Assembly: GCF_003725795.1 (NCBI RefSeq)
Contig: NZ_RBEE01000010.1
Location: forward strand, 59,691 to 123,690
Length of the DNA: 64,000 nucleotides
Origin: Pedobacter jejuensis
Lineage (GTDB): Bacteria; Bacteroidota; Bacteroidia; Sphingobacteriales; Sphingobacteriaceae
Direction: 5' to 3'
Position 1 is the first letter of the stretch. The number at the start of each line of letters is the position of its first letter. Positions 8,790 through 16,768 of this stretch are shown piece after piece. The notes beneath the pieces are model-generated. The model worked only from the letters and a program-made list of their open reading frames with translations, had not been told where the DNA came from and made no database searches. A program made the position numbers and the translations under genes.

Positions 8790-11702
8790 CGTTTTTTGAC
8801 GGGAAATGTCAACTAAAAACTCATAAAGATTGATTTCAGGCTTTAACTGCAGTTTCTTTCTTAACCTATATCGACCAACTTCTACTGCTTTTATGGTAAT
8901 ATTCATTAATTGCGCCATCTCTTTTGATGATAAATTCATGCACAGGTATGCACAAAATTTTAAATCGTTTTGGCTTAAGTCGGGATACAGGTCTTTCAGT
9001 TTGTTAAAGAATTCGGTATTTACATGATTGAAATGGACGCTTAAATGTTCCAATTCCTGATCTTTCTTTTCTACATCTTTTATCAAACGAATCAAATGCC
9101 TAAAGCTTGGAGAATTTTCGGTAATCGCATCATCATTGTTTTTAATTACCGAAGAAATAACTTCTTTTATTTTAGCCAGCACTTTGCCACGTTGTACCAA
9201 ATGCATGGTCATGGTAGAGAGCTCTTTGTTTTTGTAGTTTACATCGGCTTCTAATTTTTCATTTTGCAGCCTAACAATTTCCTTTTCCGATCTATCAATT
9301 TCCAATTGATGCAGGTAACTCATTCTATCTTGTTCCTTAATATGCTTTTTCCTCTGCCAAATAATTAATAGCCTTATCAGCAGTACAAAAATGATCAGGT
9401 AAAGAATTTTCATCCAAATGGTATTGTACCAGGCAGGCAAAATGGTGAACGTATAACTCACCACTTCCGATTCGTTGCCAACATCGGTTCTACCCTTTAC
9501 GTTAAAGGTGTATTTCCCCGCAGGTAAATTCGTGTAATCTTTTTCGCTTTTATTGCTCCATGCCGACCATTCATCATCAAAACCAACCAACTGATAGCTA
9601 AATTTTGTATTCTTTTCGTGCTCAAAAAGTGTTGAAGCAAATTCGAAATGTAGAGAGTTTAAAGCATTTTTATATTCTTGTATTTTAGCTAAATCTTGCT
9701 TGGCAGACAGCGTACCATTTTTTAAAAAGTAGCCACCAAACACAGTGCTATCTTTTTGAGCCAGCAATTTAACACTACCAATCACCACTTTGGGCTTGGC
9801 AATATTTTCTAAGTATTTATCGTAATTAATGTGGTATGCTCCTTTATTTGCACCGATAAAAACGTTTTCATTATCAAGCGTATAAATATTTTCAAAGCCA
9901 CCAACAACTTTTCCGTCTAACTCGGGCAAATAAAATATGCTAAATGCGCTTGAACCCGACGGTTTATGAAAATCGATTATACCAACTTTCTTGTTGCTGA
10001 CAAACCACACATTGCCTTCGTTATCTTCTTTTAAATACTGAATAGCAATTTTGTTTAAAGCATTGCCAAACATTTTAAACCTCAAAAAACGATTCAGCTT
10101 TTGGTCGTATTCATAAATGCCATCAATTGTTGCAATTACAACCCTATTTTTGATTCGATAAACATAGTTGTACAACTTAAAAGGCAAGCCATTCTTGTCG
10201 GAAAAAAGTGTGGTTTTAATTACTTTACTCTTATCATCCGATAATTGGATTTTGTAAACACCATGATAAGGATGTGAAGCCCAGATGTTGTCATCATTAT
10301 CCACAACAATAAACCGCAGCGTCTCTGAAATGCCTTTAATTTCGCCGCCGTTTTTAAATACCCCATTGGTATAGTTTATTTTTTGCAAGCCCAAATAAGT
10401 ACCGGCAAGAACATTTTTTGCAGGAAAAACATTCTCTAAAGGTTGAAACATCCAGGTTCCTGGCAATGAATAAATTGGTGTTGCTACATTGTTGTTTATC
10501 ATCGATGAGCCATCTTCATGAGCCATGATAAGCTGGTTGTTGATTTCATCTAAACCCCAAACCTGGCCCTTGGTATTTTTTACCTCTTCGAAATTTACTG
10601 GAGATAAACTTAAATCGAGACTATTCGTATTTAGTTTTGAAGTGTAAAGGCCGTTGGAGGTGGCAACATAAATATTCTGATTAACTTTTCTAAAAGCATA
10701 ACTGGTAATTTGCTTATTTCTATCGGGAGATATGCTTTTAATAGCACTATTTATGGCTACATAAGCAATTCCATCATCAAGCGCAAGCCACATGTTTTTA
10801 TCATAATCCAGCAAAATTCCTCTAACGTTATTGTTCTGCAAACCCTCTCTATAATTGTATTTTTGCACCAATTCGCCATGTTTATTCATAAGATAAACTC
10901 CGCCAGATGTGGTACCCACGGCGTAAAGATTTTTATTAATCTGGTTGGCGAAAAAGATTCTGTCGTTAAAAAAAATATTATCGAGCTTGGTAACTAAAGG
11001 CAAAAGCTGATTATTGTGCAGGAGAAAAAAACCCTTTTTTAATGTAGATACCAATAATGTGTCGCCACTGTAAGTAGAAATAGATGTGATGGATGATTGC
11101 TTTAAAACTTCATCGGTGCATACAGGTTTCCAAAGTTCTTTGTCGTAAACCAGTAAGCCAGAATTTTTAGATTGAGCATAAATTTTATTATTTGCTTTCC
11201 CTAAAAACGACCACGATTCTGTAGGCTTGTAAGCTTTGATTACATCATCCTTATAATGCAGAACAAGGTTTACAGAACGGAAAAAAACTTCATCGTTAAT
11301 GATTGAAATATCCCAGATATCGGCAATCTTGCGCAAATTTTCTGGCACCAAACCCAGCAATGAATGATATTTTAAAATGCCATTATCATCGGGAAAAAAA
11401 TAACCGATTTCATCTTGAGCACCAACATAAATTCTATTTTTAGAATCAATGCCTAGTGAACGGACAGAAGTAAAATTTGGCAAACGGTATAAATTCCAAA
11501 AACGCCCATTGAAAGTTAGCAATCCCTCATTGTTGCCAAAATAAAGTATTCCGTTTTTATCTTGCTGAACATCCCAATTCTGTACACCACCATTGTATTG
11601 CTCATTGTTATAATTAACAACTTGAGGTATGCCAAGTAAATCTTGTGCGTAGGATGAAAATGAGGCAATAAAAAAAACTAAAACGAGCAGAAATTTTCTC
11701 AT
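8784..11702 (-). CDS. SusR-like membrane-spanning regulator: beta-propeller, Y_Y_Y domain, LuxR-type HTH
   Basis: The 972-residue protein has a signal peptide (ending SSYAQ), then about 700 residues of two-component-regulator propeller repeats (for example NGILYFGNNEGLLTF and NMWLALDDGIAYV). A Y_Y_Y domain follows (YQLVGFDDEWSAWSNKSEKD, residues about 715-785), then one membrane helix (ILYLIIFVLLIRLLIIW) and a charged coiled coil. A C-terminal LuxR-like helix-turn-helix (SQNDLKFCAYLCMNLSSKEM, AVEVGRYRLRKKL) ends the protein. There is no kinase or receiver domain. This is the SusR-like layout: periplasmic glycan sensing coupled directly to DNA binding. It lies just upstream of SusC in the same direction and probably activates PUL1. 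Confidence 0.92.
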   Translation of the reverse strand: MRKFLLVLVFFIASFSSYAQDLLGIPQVVNYNNEQYNGGVQNWDVQQDKNGILYFGNNEGLLTFNGRFWNLYRLPNFTSVRSLGIDSKNRIYVGAQDEIGYFFPDDNGILKYHSLLGLVPENLRKIADIWDISIINDEVFFRSVNLVLHYKDDVIKAYKPTESWSFLGKANNKIYAQSKNSGLLVYDKELWKPVCTDEVLKQSSITSISTYSGDTLLVSTLKKGFFLLHNNQLLPLVTKLDNIFFNDRIFFANQINKNLYAVGTTSGGVYLMNKHGELVQKYNYREGLQNNNVRGILLDYDKNMWLALDDGIAYVAINSAIKSISPDRNKQITSYAFRKVNQNIYVATSNGLYTSKLNTNSLDLSLSPVNFEEVKNTKGQVWGLDEINNQLIMAHEDGSSMINNNVATPIYSLPGTWMFQPLENVFPAKNVLAGTYLGLQKINYTNGVFKNGGEIKGISETLRFIVVDNDDNIWASHPYHGVYKIQLSDDKSKVIKTTLFSDKNGLPFKLYNYVYRIKNRVVIATIDGIYEYDQKLNRFLRFKMFGNALNKIAIQYLKEDNEGNVWFVSNKKVGIIDFHKPSGSSAFSIFYLPELDGKVVGGFENIYTLDNENVFIGANKGAYHINYDKYLENIAKPKVVIGSVKLLAQKDSTVFGGYFLKNGTLSAKQDLAKIQEYKNALNSLHFEFASTLFEHEKNTKFSYQLVGFDDEWSAWSNKSEKDYTNLPAGKYTFNVKGRTDVGNESEVVSYTFTILPAWYNTIWMKILYLIIFVLLIRLLIIWQRKKHIKEQDRMSYLHQLEIDRSEKEIVRLQNEKLEADVNYKNKELSTMTMHLVQRGKVLAKIKEVISSVIKNNDDAITENSPSFRHLIRLIKDVEKKDQELEHLSVHFNHVNTEFFNKLKDLYPDLSQNDLKFCAYLCMNLSSKEMAQLMNITIKAVEVGRYRLRKKLQLKPEINLYEFLVDISRQKTA

Positions 11703-11770
11703 GGTTAGAAAAGGAGGATTTATACAAAAATAGCTATATAAATTTAAATCTCTAACCTCGTAAAAACGTT

Positions 11771-12433
11771 TTACGGTTTAATTAGGTAAGGTTTAACCGC
11801 CTTTTGCCAAATTGCATAACCTTCAGCATTCATGTGCAGCATATCGCCTACAAATAATTCGTTGCGAGACCTACCTTCTTTAGTTAGCATTTTAGGGAAA
11901 ATATCTATGTATGATGTATTTGCTTCGCCTGATAAAAATTGCTTAATAAGCTCGTTGGATGCTACGGCTTTGGCTCTAAATTTATCGCGGCTTGGGCTTG
12001 GCTTAATGGAAATGTAGGCTACTGGCGTATTTGGCAATTTCGTCCTGATGGCTTTAAACAATGCTTTGGTTCTATTTAAAACCGTATCTGCAGTTACATT
12101 ATCATTTACAATGTCGTTTTCGCCAACGTACAAAACAATTTGTCGTGGCTGATATGGAAAAACAACATCATTAAGGTAATAGGTTATATCGTTAATTACG
12201 GCACCACCAATACCTCGGTTTAAAACATTATACTTCGAGAAAACCTGTGTTAAATCGTCCCATTTACGTATAGAAGAACTGCCCACAAAAAGCACCGGAT
12301 TAACAGGTGGCTTAAACATCTGGTCGTACTTTTTAATCGTTTGTACATCATCCCAAAATGGTGGTTTGGTTTGCGCCGATACAGCAAGTGTACAGAAATA
12401 AAGTAAAGCAATGAGCAACAGGGATTTTTTCAT
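11771..12433 (-). CDS. secreted SGNH/GDSL-family hydrolase (esterase-like)
   Basis: Starting at MKKSLLLIALLYF gives a clean signal peptide ending VSAQ; the longer reading frame begins at a TTG with no benefit. Block I contains the nucleophile serine in LFVGSSSIRKW, the GGAV and GENDIV segments match blocks II and III, and the catalytic Asp-His pair is in GDMLHMNAEGY near the C-terminus. The family removes acyl groups from sugars, lipids or other substrates. It is on the same strand as PUL1 and 68 bp upstream of the regulator gene, so a role in deacetylating the glycan is plausible but not shown. Length (about 220 aa) is normal. Confidence 0.88.
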   Translation of the reverse strand: MKKSLLLIALLYFCTLAVSAQTKPPFWDDVQTIKKYDQMFKPPVNPVLFVGSSSIRKWDDLTQVFSKYNVLNRGIGGAVINDITYYLNDVVFPYQPRQIVLYVGENDIVNDNVTADTVLNRTKALFKAIRTKLPNTPVAYISIKPSPSRDKFRAKAVASNELIKQFLSGEANTSYIDIFPKMLTKEGRSRNELFVGDMLHMNAEGYAIWQKAVKPYLIKP

Positions 12434-13176
12434 TTTGGCTAGTTTTAACAAACATTGCTTATCAGAAATGTTTTTGCAAATAACCTATAAAATTCAGAAT
12501 TCGCAATAAATTAAGCTATTACTTATGTTACATGCGGTGGTGACCCCTCAGGGGTTCGAACTCAAGCTTAAAAAAGCCTCAAAATCAATGTTTTAGCGCT
12601 TTTTTTAATTTTGACTCACCGAATGACTCACCTTTAATTAATTCGTTTTAGCTGCAAATGCTATTATCATAAATATAGCTATTTTTTATTTAAATTTTTA
12701 AGAAAAATCAGATTTAATAAATAGATTTTGGAACGTTGAAAATACATTTTCCTAGGATACAAATTATCATAATCCAGTTATCTGTAATGCCTTTTTCCTT
12801 TAGCGGTATGCTTCCATTTAGGTTGATATCAGGCTAAAATCATTATCATGAGTCCGCCATTTTTTTTGATATTAAATTCCAACCTCTTTATCTATTTTAA
12901 GGTAATTGACACTTAGGAGTTGCTGGCTATTCGTTAAGCTTTAGGAAGCTCAACAAGATCTTTTTGGAATCAAAGGACTTAGTATAAATCCTTCTACATG
13001 ATGAAGCGATATGTTGTAAAGTCAATCAGAAAAACTGAATGCTCTTCGTGTGGTTAAAATTAGGCAAACTATTTCTCCTGCCATAACTGTCTAATCATTC
13101 TTTATCATTAAAAGCTTATCTCGATTCTTCACCATTTTATATTGATCCTTTGTTGTAATATTGCCTGTATAATAAA
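12434..13176. other. 743-bp gene-free stretch
   Basis: I see no credible gene here. The stretch contains the tRNA-end-like sequence at 12538-12560 and, near 12617-12637, a direct repeat of TGACTCACC (two copies separated by GAA). The rest is AT-rich. It marks the change from PUL1 to accessory DNA. Confidence 0.5.
12538..12560 (-). repeat. possible attachment-site remnant resembling a tRNA 3' end
   Basis: On the minus strand the 23 nt read as TTCGAAC (T-loop), CCCTG (3' half of T-stem), AGGGGTC (3' acceptor strand), A (discriminator), CCA. The sequence before it (CTTGAG) does not pair with CCCTG, and no tRNA body is found. Integrative elements often leave exactly such a 3'-end duplication. 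The stretch also contains the short palindrome ACCCCTCAGGGGT, so the resemblance could be chance. Confidence 0.3.
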
Positions 13177-13572
13177 ATGAAGACAATGAAAACTGAACTG
13201 TTAGATGTAGATGTGTCTAGAAATGCTCAGATCGTAAATCAGTTTAAGCTAATTCTTAACAATCATCTCGACGATATGGTGGCAGGGAGAATAGACAAAA
13301 TGTACGAAATAAAAGAGATTGCAGATATTATAGGAATTCATTCTGGCCATCTGAGTAAAGTAATTAAGTCAGAAACTGGTCATCATGCCTGCTATTTTTA
13401 TGAGGAGCGCATCCTGTTGGAAGCAAAGAAACTTCTGGCTGATACAACCTCGCCCATAGGCGTAATCGCTCGTATGCTTGATTACGATGTTTCAAATTTT
13501 ACAAAATTCTTCAAAAAATTCACAGGAACCACACCATCTTCATTCAGAAAGTCATTAGCCAGCGGCATTTAG
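13177..13572 (+). CDS. AraC-type HTH protein without a sensor domain
   Basis: The 131-residue protein consists almost entirely of a double helix-turn-helix AraC domain: YEIKEIADIIGIHSGHLSKVIK (first HTH, residues about 45-65) and IGVIARMLDYDVSNFTKFFKKFTGTTPSSFRKS (second HTH and C-terminal signature, residues about 92-127). The usual N-terminal ligand-binding domain is missing; only about 40 residues precede the HTH. It lies 50 bp upstream of a broken aldo/keto reductase gene on the same strand, so it may once have controlled that gene. The ATG at 13186, three codons in, is an alternative start. Confidence 0.8.
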   Translation: MKTMKTELLDVDVSRNAQIVNQFKLILNNHLDDMVAGRIDKMYEIKEIADIIGIHSGHLSKVIKSETGHHACYFYEERILLEAKKLLADTTSPIGVIARMLDYDVSNFTKFFKKFTGTTPSSFRKSLASGI

Positions 13573-13622
13573 TAATCAATCCGGATATGCCTAAAACAGG
13601 ATGAAGATTAATCTTTATAAAA

Positions 13623-14497
13623 ATGAATAGTCATACAATCATAATCGGAGCGGGCACGAAAAATCCGTTAACCGTTCGAAAACCTGGATACGGCACAATG
13701 CGTCTTACGGGTGAAGATTTTTACGGAGAACCTAAAGACCGAAAGGGAGCTATAGCACTATTAAAAGAAGCAGCACACCTGGGTGTAAATTTTTTCGACA
13801 CGGCTGATTTTTATGGGCCGGGCGTAACCAATAAGCTTCCGTGTGAAGCACTATATCCTTATGCGGCTACATTATCATTGCGACAAAAGTCGGAACTTCT
13901 CGTGGCGCCGATAAAAGCTGGGTACCGTATGGAAAACCTGAAGAGCTTAGAATAAGCGTTGAAAATAACCTCAGAGAACTGAAAGTTGAGCAACTTTCCC
14001 TTGTACATTATGGTAAGGCTAGTCAAAGTCCAGGTGATTACTAGGAAGGTTTGGCAACTATGATCGCGCTTCAGCAAGAGGGAAAAATTCTTCATCTTGG
14101 TTTGAGCAACGCATCCGTAGAACAATTTGGTACAGCTACTAAAACCGCTAAAATTGCCAGTGTTGAAAATATGTATAGTTATACACAGCGCATTACAGAT
14201 CCGGACAGTCCTTTTGGATTTCAGGGTGGCGAATTACTACCTTTTTGTGAAGAACACCAAATTCCTTTTATTCCTTTCTTTTCATTGCAAACCTCATTGC
14301 CGTCTGGGCCCACCAAAATACAGGCACTGGCACCAAAACAAGGTGTAACTGCCGCCCAGCTGAATATTGCCTGGCTGCTCCATAAATCCGACTGGATTCT
14401 GCCCATACCAGGTACTACATCTATTCAGCATTTAGCAGAAAACATCAAAGGAGCCGGAATTTCTCTTTCGAAGGAGGAAATGGAATTTTTAGGATAA
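13623..14497 (+). pseudogene. aldo/keto reductase, broken by a frameshift and a stop codon
   Basis: The first part (13623 to about 13865) encodes the family start, including GYGTMRLTGEDFYGEP and the catalytic Asp and Tyr in FFDTADFYGP. Near 13860 the frame changes. In the next frame IIIATKVGTSRGADKSWVPY (with the catalytic Lys) and LSLVHYGKASQSP (with His) follow, up to an in-frame TAG at 14042-14044. The same frame continues through EGLATMIALQQEGKILHLGL and PIPGTTSIQHLAENIKG to 14497. Repairing one frameshift and one stop would give a roughly 290-residue NADPH-dependent oxidoreductase with the complete Asp-Tyr-Lys-His tetrad. A single sequencing error would not explain both lesions. Confidence 0.85.
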
Positions 14498-15090
14498 TGC
14501 CCAAAATCGAAGGAGGCAATCAGATTCCGCTCAAAGTTGACTCTGAAATATGCAGAGTTATTTTTAACAGATCAGTAAGCGACAGTATAAACTGAGGAAA
14601 TCTCAGTTTATACTGTAGTTGTTATTTATAAGATGAAATCTTATTATGATTTGATTCTATTAAATCGATTTAAAAAAATAGATACTCAATATTTTCTCAT
14701 TTTTGTTTACAAATGATATTATACAAGCCTAACTTTCTACATAAATAGAGACATATATTTGAAGCAAAAACTAGAGATTTCGAGGGACTTCGTAGATAGT
14801 AATTATCCAATTATATTTTATATTCAATGTTCGGTAGCGCTCATTCTGAAGATTTCGCTTGGTGTGATTATGTCATTTTGGAATCTAGGCCAAGCGTGTT
14901 TCGGTCAAAATTGATCATGTCATCATACTAATTACTATGGTTTTATAGGTTTATATTCGATTGTTATAAGTAGGTTAATTCGCTACATCGCTTGATCACC
15001 GTCTCCGAAATTTCCACACAATAGGCTATCAAGCTAACATCGTTCACAAAGATTCGTATGAGACTTTAGATTAATTAATCAGTTTTTAAC
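14498..15090. other. gene-free stretch before the mobile mystery module
   Basis: About 590 bp with no credible open reading frame. The only clear structure is the hairpin at 14582-14616. The remainder is AT-rich without obvious remnants of known genes. Confidence 0.5.
14582..14616 (+). terminator. perfect 15-bp inverted repeat with 5-nt loop
   Basis: ACAGTATAAACTGAG (14582-14596) and its exact complement CTCAGTTTATACTGT (14602-14616) surround the loop GAAAT, 85 bp after the reductase pseudogene. The downstream sequence (AGTTGTTATTT) is only moderately T-rich, so this is either the terminator of the AraC/reductase unit or an operator-like palindrome. Confidence 0.6.
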
Positions 15091-15208
15091 ACTTTATTAA
15101 GTTATAGCTTAATAAAGTATGCAATTTTATTAAGCTATAACTTATTTTTATATTGATAATATTCAGTTTTAACTTTATATTTGACTATTGTAAATTAAAG
15201 TATAGCTT
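15091..15208 (+). promoter_or_regulatory. three related operator-like sites around the module promoter
   Basis: Site 1 (15091-15118) is an 11-bp perfect inverted repeat ACTTTATTAAG / CTTAATAAAGT around TTATAG. Site 2 (15126-15144) contains TTATTAAGCTATAACTTA, the inverse of the site 1 core AAGTTATAGCTT. Site 3 (15198-15208) is AAGTATAGCTT, ending at the start codon. A promoter lies between sites 2 and 3: TTG at 15153-15155, 20 bp, then TATATTTG at 15176-15183, matching the Bacteroidota consensus. This layout predicts autorepression by the HTH protein of the module. Confidence 0.6.
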
Positions 15209-15676
15209 ATGAAATTAGCAAATGGCCGACTTATTTTAATTAGACAGCTTGATAGCAAGATAGTATCCTTCAAATCGTTGATTAGTATTAAGTCATCCCC
15301 TAAAGGATGGATCAACCAGATTAGAACTGGTTTGAATATGTCACAGGTACAGTTAGCCAAGCGTCTTGGAATAACTGCACCAGCAATCATAGATCTGGAA
15401 CGTCGTGAAGCAGAGGGAGCCATCACTCTCAAATCCCTTAAAGAAGCGGGAGAAGCCCTTAACCTGAAACTGGTGTATGGGTTTGTACCTAAAGATGGAA
15501 CTTTAGAAGCCATGATTGAACAAAAGGCAAGAGAACAGGCTATCGAAATTATTAAAAGAACTTCTGTAACAATGAAATTAGAAGATCAGGAAAATTCACA
15601 ATCAAGGCTTGAAGAAGCATTATTAGAATTAACCAACGATATCAAAAGAGAAGTGCCGAAAAGTCTATGGGATTAA
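15209..15676 (+). CDS. mobile mystery protein A: XRE-type HTH protein paired with a Fic protein
   Basis: The 155-residue protein has an XRE-like helix-turn-helix in its middle (IRTGLNMSQVQLAKRLGITAPAIIDLERREAEGAITLKSLKEAGEAL, residues about 45-90), the typical core of mobile mystery protein A. A charged helical C-terminus follows. This family is nearly always encoded just before mobile mystery protein B, as here, with a 10-bp overlap (the B start codon lies inside the end of A). It probably binds the three operator-like sites upstream and represses its own operon, like an antitoxin; this role is inference. The ATG is well placed after a promoter at 15153-15183. Confidence 0.85.
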   Translation: MKLANGRLILIRQLDSKIVSFKSLISIKSSPKGWINQIRTGLNMSQVQLAKRLGITAPAIIDLERREAEGAITLKSLKEAGEALNLKLVYGFVPKDGTLEAMIEQKAREQAIEIIKRTSVTMKLEDQENSQSRLEEALLELTNDIKREVPKSLWD

Positions 15677-16269
15677 TTATACATTATGAGGATGGCCAGA
15701 CTCCCCTTGACGAAGATGAAAAGGACGGACTGTTAATTCCCGCTATTACTACCCGAGGAGAACTTGACGAAATAGAACAACGTAACATTGAGGAAGCTAT
15801 CCGTTGGACAATAGAGCGACGTAAGAAATTCACCGCTTCTGAAATATTAACAGAGCCATTTATTTGTGAATTGCATAAAAGAATGTTAGCAGGTGTCTGG
15901 CAGTGGGCAGGGGCATTTCGTGATTCTAATAAGAATATAGGTGTCGATAAATATCAGGTTGCGACTGAATTACGTATGCTATTAGGTGATTGTAACTATT
16001 GGCTGGAGAATAATACGTTTAGCCCTGATGAAATTGCAGTCCGTTTTAAGCACAGAATTGTATCTATCCACTGCTTTGCTAATGGCAATGGACGTCACTC
16101 TAGGCTGATTGCAGATATTATAATCGAAAAGATTTTAGGGGGTGAGGTTTTTACATGGGGTGGTAACAATTTATTATCCACAGGAGAATTCAGAGCAAAA
16201 TACCTAAGTGCATTACGGGAGGCAGATAAGGGAAATTATGACACATTAATTCAATTTGCGAGATCATAG
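15667..16269 (+). CDS. mobile mystery protein B: Fic-domain protein
   Basis: The 200-residue protein carries the Fic active-site motif HCFANGNGRHSR at residues 135-146, matching HxFxxGNGRxxR including the catalytic His and the phosphate-binding Arg. The N-terminal LDEDEKDGLLIPAITTRGELDE and central LHKRMLAGVWQWAGAFR are characteristic of mobile mystery protein B. Fic domains usually transfer AMP or another nucleotide group onto a target protein. With the HTH partner it forms a compact toxin-antitoxin-like unit known from plasmids and islands. I do not see a clear [ST]xxxE[GN] inhibitory motif, so control may be transcriptional or through protein A. A repeat copy starts 1 bp after the stop codon. 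Confidence 0.88.
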   Translation: MGLIIHYEDGQTPLDEDEKDGLLIPAITTRGELDEIEQRNIEEAIRWTIERRKKFTASEILTEPFICELHKRMLAGVWQWAGAFRDSNKNIGVDKYQVATELRMLLGDCNYWLENNTFSPDEIAVRFKHRIVSIHCFANGNGRHSRLIADIIIEKILGGEVFTWGGNNLLSTGEFRAKYLSALREADKGNYDTLIQFARS

Positions 16270-16270
16270 T

Positions 16271-16380
16271 GGATAAAACAAAGTAAATTGACTCTGTCCC
16301 AACAGAAATAAATTTAATGTAAATTCTTGCTTGTCTTTGTGTTAGTATTTTAGCAGCAAGGGGTCAAATGGATTGGTTTT
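16271..16380 (-). mobile_element. repeat family 1, copy A (MITE-like, about 110 bp)
   Basis: The minus strand reads AAAACCAATCCATTTGACCC at one end and the element ends in GTTTTATCC, with the middle aligning to copy C (59210-59320) over its whole length, including TACTAA, GACAA and TAAATTTATTTC. Termini are imperfect inverted repeats of about 23 bp. No coding capacity. It begins 1 bp after the Fic gene stop and lies in the opposite orientation to copy C. No target-site duplication is obvious. Confidence 0.65.
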
Positions 16381-16742
16381 CTACGAGAATAAAATTATGT
16401 TTTTTCAGCTTTTAAGCTGTTTGAAAAAATTACCGGTCAAAAATATATCAGGTTATCGCTAACTGACTTATTTGCTTTTACGATGGCAACCTCTCTGGAA
16501 AAAATTAATCTCCTTTCCACTAGCTAAATTTTTACAACCTTTTAGTGGCGATTACAGTGATATGAAATGCTTCAGTACTTATGCTGCCGCCTATGCAGTA
16601 AGATCGCTATCCGGATTTGGGACGTAATATTAGTCATTATAGTATTTAATACAATACTTTCAATTTCTTTTTACAAGAAGATTAAAATCATTATAATATG
16701 ATAAGAAATTCAATATTTAAATGTAAAATGTCCATTCTTAAA
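16381..16742. other. gene-free stretch between the Fic module and GH9
   Basis: About 360 bp after repeat copy A. No credible gene. The sequence has weak fragments in several frames but nothing I can name. Confidence 0.4.
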
Positions 16743-16768
16743 GCTGATATTTTCATGAAAATATCAGC
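16743..16768 (-). terminator. 26-nt perfect palindrome overlapping the GH9 stop codon
   Basis: GCTGATATTTTCAT is followed directly by its overlapping complement ending in ATATCAGC, giving a perfect 26-nt palindrome that includes the TGA of GH9. It most likely ends the PUL2 GH9 transcript. Confidence 0.6.

Noticed and set aside
15175..15513. 112-codon minus-strand ORF opposite mobile mystery protein A
   Set aside because: It is the antisense of a well-supported HTH gene.
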